9,328 nucleotides of DNA from NCBI GenBank assembly GCA_903889845.1, contig CAISZB010000569.1, positions 1 through 9,328 on the forward strand. Direction: 5' to 3'. Below the pieces are notes generated by a model. That model made no database searches. It worked only from the letters and a program-made list of their open reading frames with translations, and was not told where the DNA came from. The position numbers and the translations under genes were made by a program. Origin of the DNA: an uncultured Verrucomicrobium sp. Lineage in GTDB: Bacteria > Verrucomicrobiota > Verrucomicrobiia > Methylacidiphilales > GAS474. This document shows positions 7,928-9,328 of the stretch, in pieces. The stretch's first letter is position 1. Each line of letters opens with the position of its first letter.

Positions 7928-8881
7928 CTAGGCGGGGACGAGCCAGCCGCTCTTGAAGTAATCGGCGATTCCGGCCTCCAGCGTGAAGGCGGGCTTGTAG
8001 CCGAGGGCCGCCGTCGTCACGGCCAAATCGGCCTCCGTGTGGGGCTGGTAGAAGGAGAAGGGGCAGTCGATGTATTCCGTCTCGGCCTTCGTCCCCAGCG
8101 TCGTGTTGAGGATCGCGATGATGTCGTTGAAGGGGCGGGCCTGGCCGGAACCGAGATTGAAGACCCGCCCGTGCTTCGGGTCAAACTTCCCTTCCAACTG
8201 CGTCGTTGCGGCGAGGATCGTCCCGTCGACAATGTCGCGGACGTAGACGAAGTCGCGCTTCTGCTCGCCGTACTTGAAGATGCGGGGCTTCTTCCCCGCC
8301 TGGATTTGCTGGGCCAGGTGATAGATCATGCTGGCGGGCTGCCCCTTGTGGGTCTCCTTCGGTCCGTAGACGTTGAAATATCGGACCCCGACGACCTGCT
8401 GGCTCGGGAAATCGGCGACGTAGCGCGCGGCGAGGTTCTCCAGTTGCACCTTGGTGAAGGCGTAGACATTGGCGGGCCGCAGCGGCGCGTCGATCCGGTT
8501 GATCCCGCCGCCGATCCCGTACGTCGCCGCCGAGGAGGCATAGACGAGCGCCGCCTTCTCCCCGGCGAAGTGGTTGAGGATGGAGCGCCAGCCCTCGACG
8601 TTGTCGTGCGTCTGGCGGTACTGGTCGTGGTCGGTCGTGTCGGTGATCGAGGCGAGGTGGAAGAAGGCGTCGATCTCCGAGGCATCGACGTAGTAGCCCA
8701 GGCCCATCTCCGCGAGGTTCCCCGCGATGACGTCGCCCTTGAAGCCTTCCAGGTTCTTGAAGGAGCCGGAGCGGAAATCGTCGATGACGGTGATCCGGGC
8801 GGCGGGATAACGCTGCTGGAGGGTAAGCGCCAGGTTCGATCCGATGAAGCCGGCCCCGCCGGTGACGACGATATGTTCCAT
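7928..8881 (-). CDS. hldD: ADP-L-glycero-D-manno-heptose-6-epimerase (HldD/RfaD)
   Basis: HldD converts ADP-D-glycero-beta-D-manno-heptose to the L-glycero epimer, the donor for inner-core heptose in LPS. The 317-residue protein is an extended short-chain dehydrogenase of the usual HldD size (about 310-330). The N-terminal GGAGFIGSN (8-16) is the dinucleotide-binding glycine motif, followed by IDDF at 33-36. YASSAATYG (114-122), Tyr140-x3-Lys144 (YAFTK) and RYFNVYGPKETHKG (167-180) match the active site; Tyr140 and Lys179 correspond to the Tyr140 and Lys178 of E. coli HldD used in its two-base mechanism. QKRDFVYVRDIVDG (207-220), FNLGSGQARPF (241-251) and the QPHTEADL region (279-286) also match HldD rather than general GalE-type epimerases. 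No Shine-Dalgarno sequence precedes the start. It is first in a two-gene unit with hisI. A related nucleotide-sugar epimerase is the main alternative. Confidence 0.88.
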   Translation of the reverse strand: MEHIVVTGGAGFIGSNLALTLQQRYPAARITVIDDFRSGSFKNLEGFKGDVIAGNLAEMGLGYYVDASEIDAFFHLASITDTTDHDQYRQTHDNVEGWRSILNHFAGEKAALVYASSAATYGIGGGINRIDAPLRPANVYAFTKVQLENLAARYVADFPSQQVVGVRYFNVYGPKETHKGQPASMIYHLAQQIQAGKKPRIFKYGEQKRDFVYVRDIVDGTILAATTQLEGKFDPKHGRVFNLGSGQARPFNDIIAILNTTLGTKAETEYIDCPFSFYQPHTEADLAVTTAALGYKPAFTLEAGIADYFKSGWLVPA

Positions 8882-8941
8882 AAAGTGAAAGAAGGGACAT
8901 GGTGCCGCCTTCCCTGGCCCCGGGGCGAGCCAAAAAAGAGC

Positions 8942-8957
8942 TTCCGGTCGCCCGGAA
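8942..8957. other. Small inverted repeat in the divergent hldD / exported-protein spacer
   Basis: TTCCGG and CCGGAA enclose a 4-nt TCGC loop in the 95-bp gap between the two divergent starts. It could be an operator or a short leader hairpin for the plus-strand gene beginning at 8977. No convincing -35/-10 pair is visible on either strand of this gap, so its role is uncertain and chance is possible in GC-rich DNA. Confidence 0.3.
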
Positions 8958-8976
8958 AGGGAGAGTACGCTAGGCC

Positions 8977-9328
8977 ATGAGTCGCGCCGCCGCCCTCGCC
9001 TTCCTGCTTTTCGCCGCCCTCCTCCTCCCCGCCCACGCCCGGATCGGGGAGACCCCGATGCAGATGTCGGCCCGGTACGGCGTCGGCAAGGTCGCCGGGG
9101 AGCAGATGCTCTACACCGTCACCCTCTCCGGGGTCACCTATCAGGGGCAGATTTTCTTCGACCCGAAGGGCTACGTCTCGATGGAGATCTACTCCCGAAA
9201 GAATACCAATCCCGACGGCGGGACCGACGACGCCCCCCTGGCCGAAATGACGCAGGCCGACTTCGACCTCCTCCTGGCCGAGGAGGAAAGCGCCGTCCCG
9301 TGGCGTCCCATCGACGCGACGCCGGAGA
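8977..9328 (+). CDS. Exported protein of unknown function, N-terminal 117 residues
   Basis: The frame opens at ATG 8977 and runs off the window without a stop. It starts with a Sec signal peptide: MSRAAALAF, a Leu/Ala-rich core, and an AHA cleavage motif ending at residue 21. The mature protein begins RIGETPMQMSARYG, then a strand-rich segment (residues 45-73) and an acidic region (76-105). I associate small exported proteins with a RIGET...RYG start with Verrucomicrobiota, but this is recollection, not a search, and I know no function. There are no cysteines and no lipobox. A purine stretch (GGGAGAG, 8959-8965) ends 11 nt before the start, too far for a good Shine-Dalgarno site. It is divergent from hldD; no functional link can be drawn. 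Confidence 0.72.
   Translation, partial: MSRAAALAFLLFAALLLPAHARIGETPMQMSARYGVGKVAGEQMLYTVTLSGVTYQGQIFFDPKGYVSMEIYSRKNTNPDGGTDDAPLAEMTQADFDLLLAEEESAVPWRPIDATPE

Noticed and set aside
7586..8980. A 464-codon open frame on the plus strand antisense to hldD and hisI
   Set aside because: Both genes on the other strand have strong catalytic motifs. The antisense product has no recognisable domain and ends at the start of the exported-protein gene.

Overview
This is a 9.3 kb piece of a GC-rich bacterial chromosome with tightly packed, ordinary-looking genes. The heptose epimerase HldD implies a Gram-negative, LPS-making cell. The exported proteins and the unusual HisI variant make me suspect Verrucomicrobiota or a relative. 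That placement is an impression from protein style, not a search result. I see no tRNA, rRNA, CRISPR array, insertion sequence or prophage.

Layout. (1) Positions 1-3714, minus strand: an apparent operon transcribed right to left, fdhD (sulfurtransferase that activates the molybdenum cofactor), then an FdhF/YdeP-family molybdopterin oxidoreductase, then an OFA-family MFS transporter cut by the window edge. The first two genes are 15 nt apart. The last two are separated by a 46-bp, extremely G-rich spacer with G-quadruplex potential. (2) 3715-3835: an AT-rich divergent control region with promoter-like sequences on both strands and three helically spaced AAGCGCA repeats. (3) 3836-4501, plus strand: an FMN-binding flavin-reductase-domain protein, ending at a large perfect hairpin shared with the convergent ppk gene. 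(4) 4558-6903, minus strand: polyphosphate kinase 1 with an unusual basic Lys/Pro/Ala-rich C-terminal tail. (5) 6965-7489, plus strand: a small exported protein of unknown function. Its stop codon and that of the convergent hisI lie inside one hairpin. (6) 7499-8881, minus strand: hldD followed after 12 nt by hisI. (7) 8977 to the end, plus strand: the start of another exported protein of unknown function.

How the genes fit together. FdhD passes sulfur to the Mo-bis-MGD cofactor of FdhF-like enzymes, so the fdhD-fdhF pair is a maturation factor with its client. The OFA transporter probably moves the substrate or product, a small carboxylate such as formate or oxalate; this is inferred from the family only. 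Ppk1 makes polyphosphate, hldD supplies the heptose for LPS inner core, and hisI is the third step of histidine synthesis. These are housekeeping functions without an obvious common pathway.

I did not find a convincing new multi-gene system. The points most worth checking are: the HisI whose usual metal-binding DCDxD motif reads NCEQN, with a longer spacing between the later cysteines; the phased repeats upstream of fdhD; the G-rich intergenic tract; the basic tail on Ppk1; a Pho-box-like repeat ahead of ppk1; and the near absence of Shine-Dalgarno sequences at these starts.
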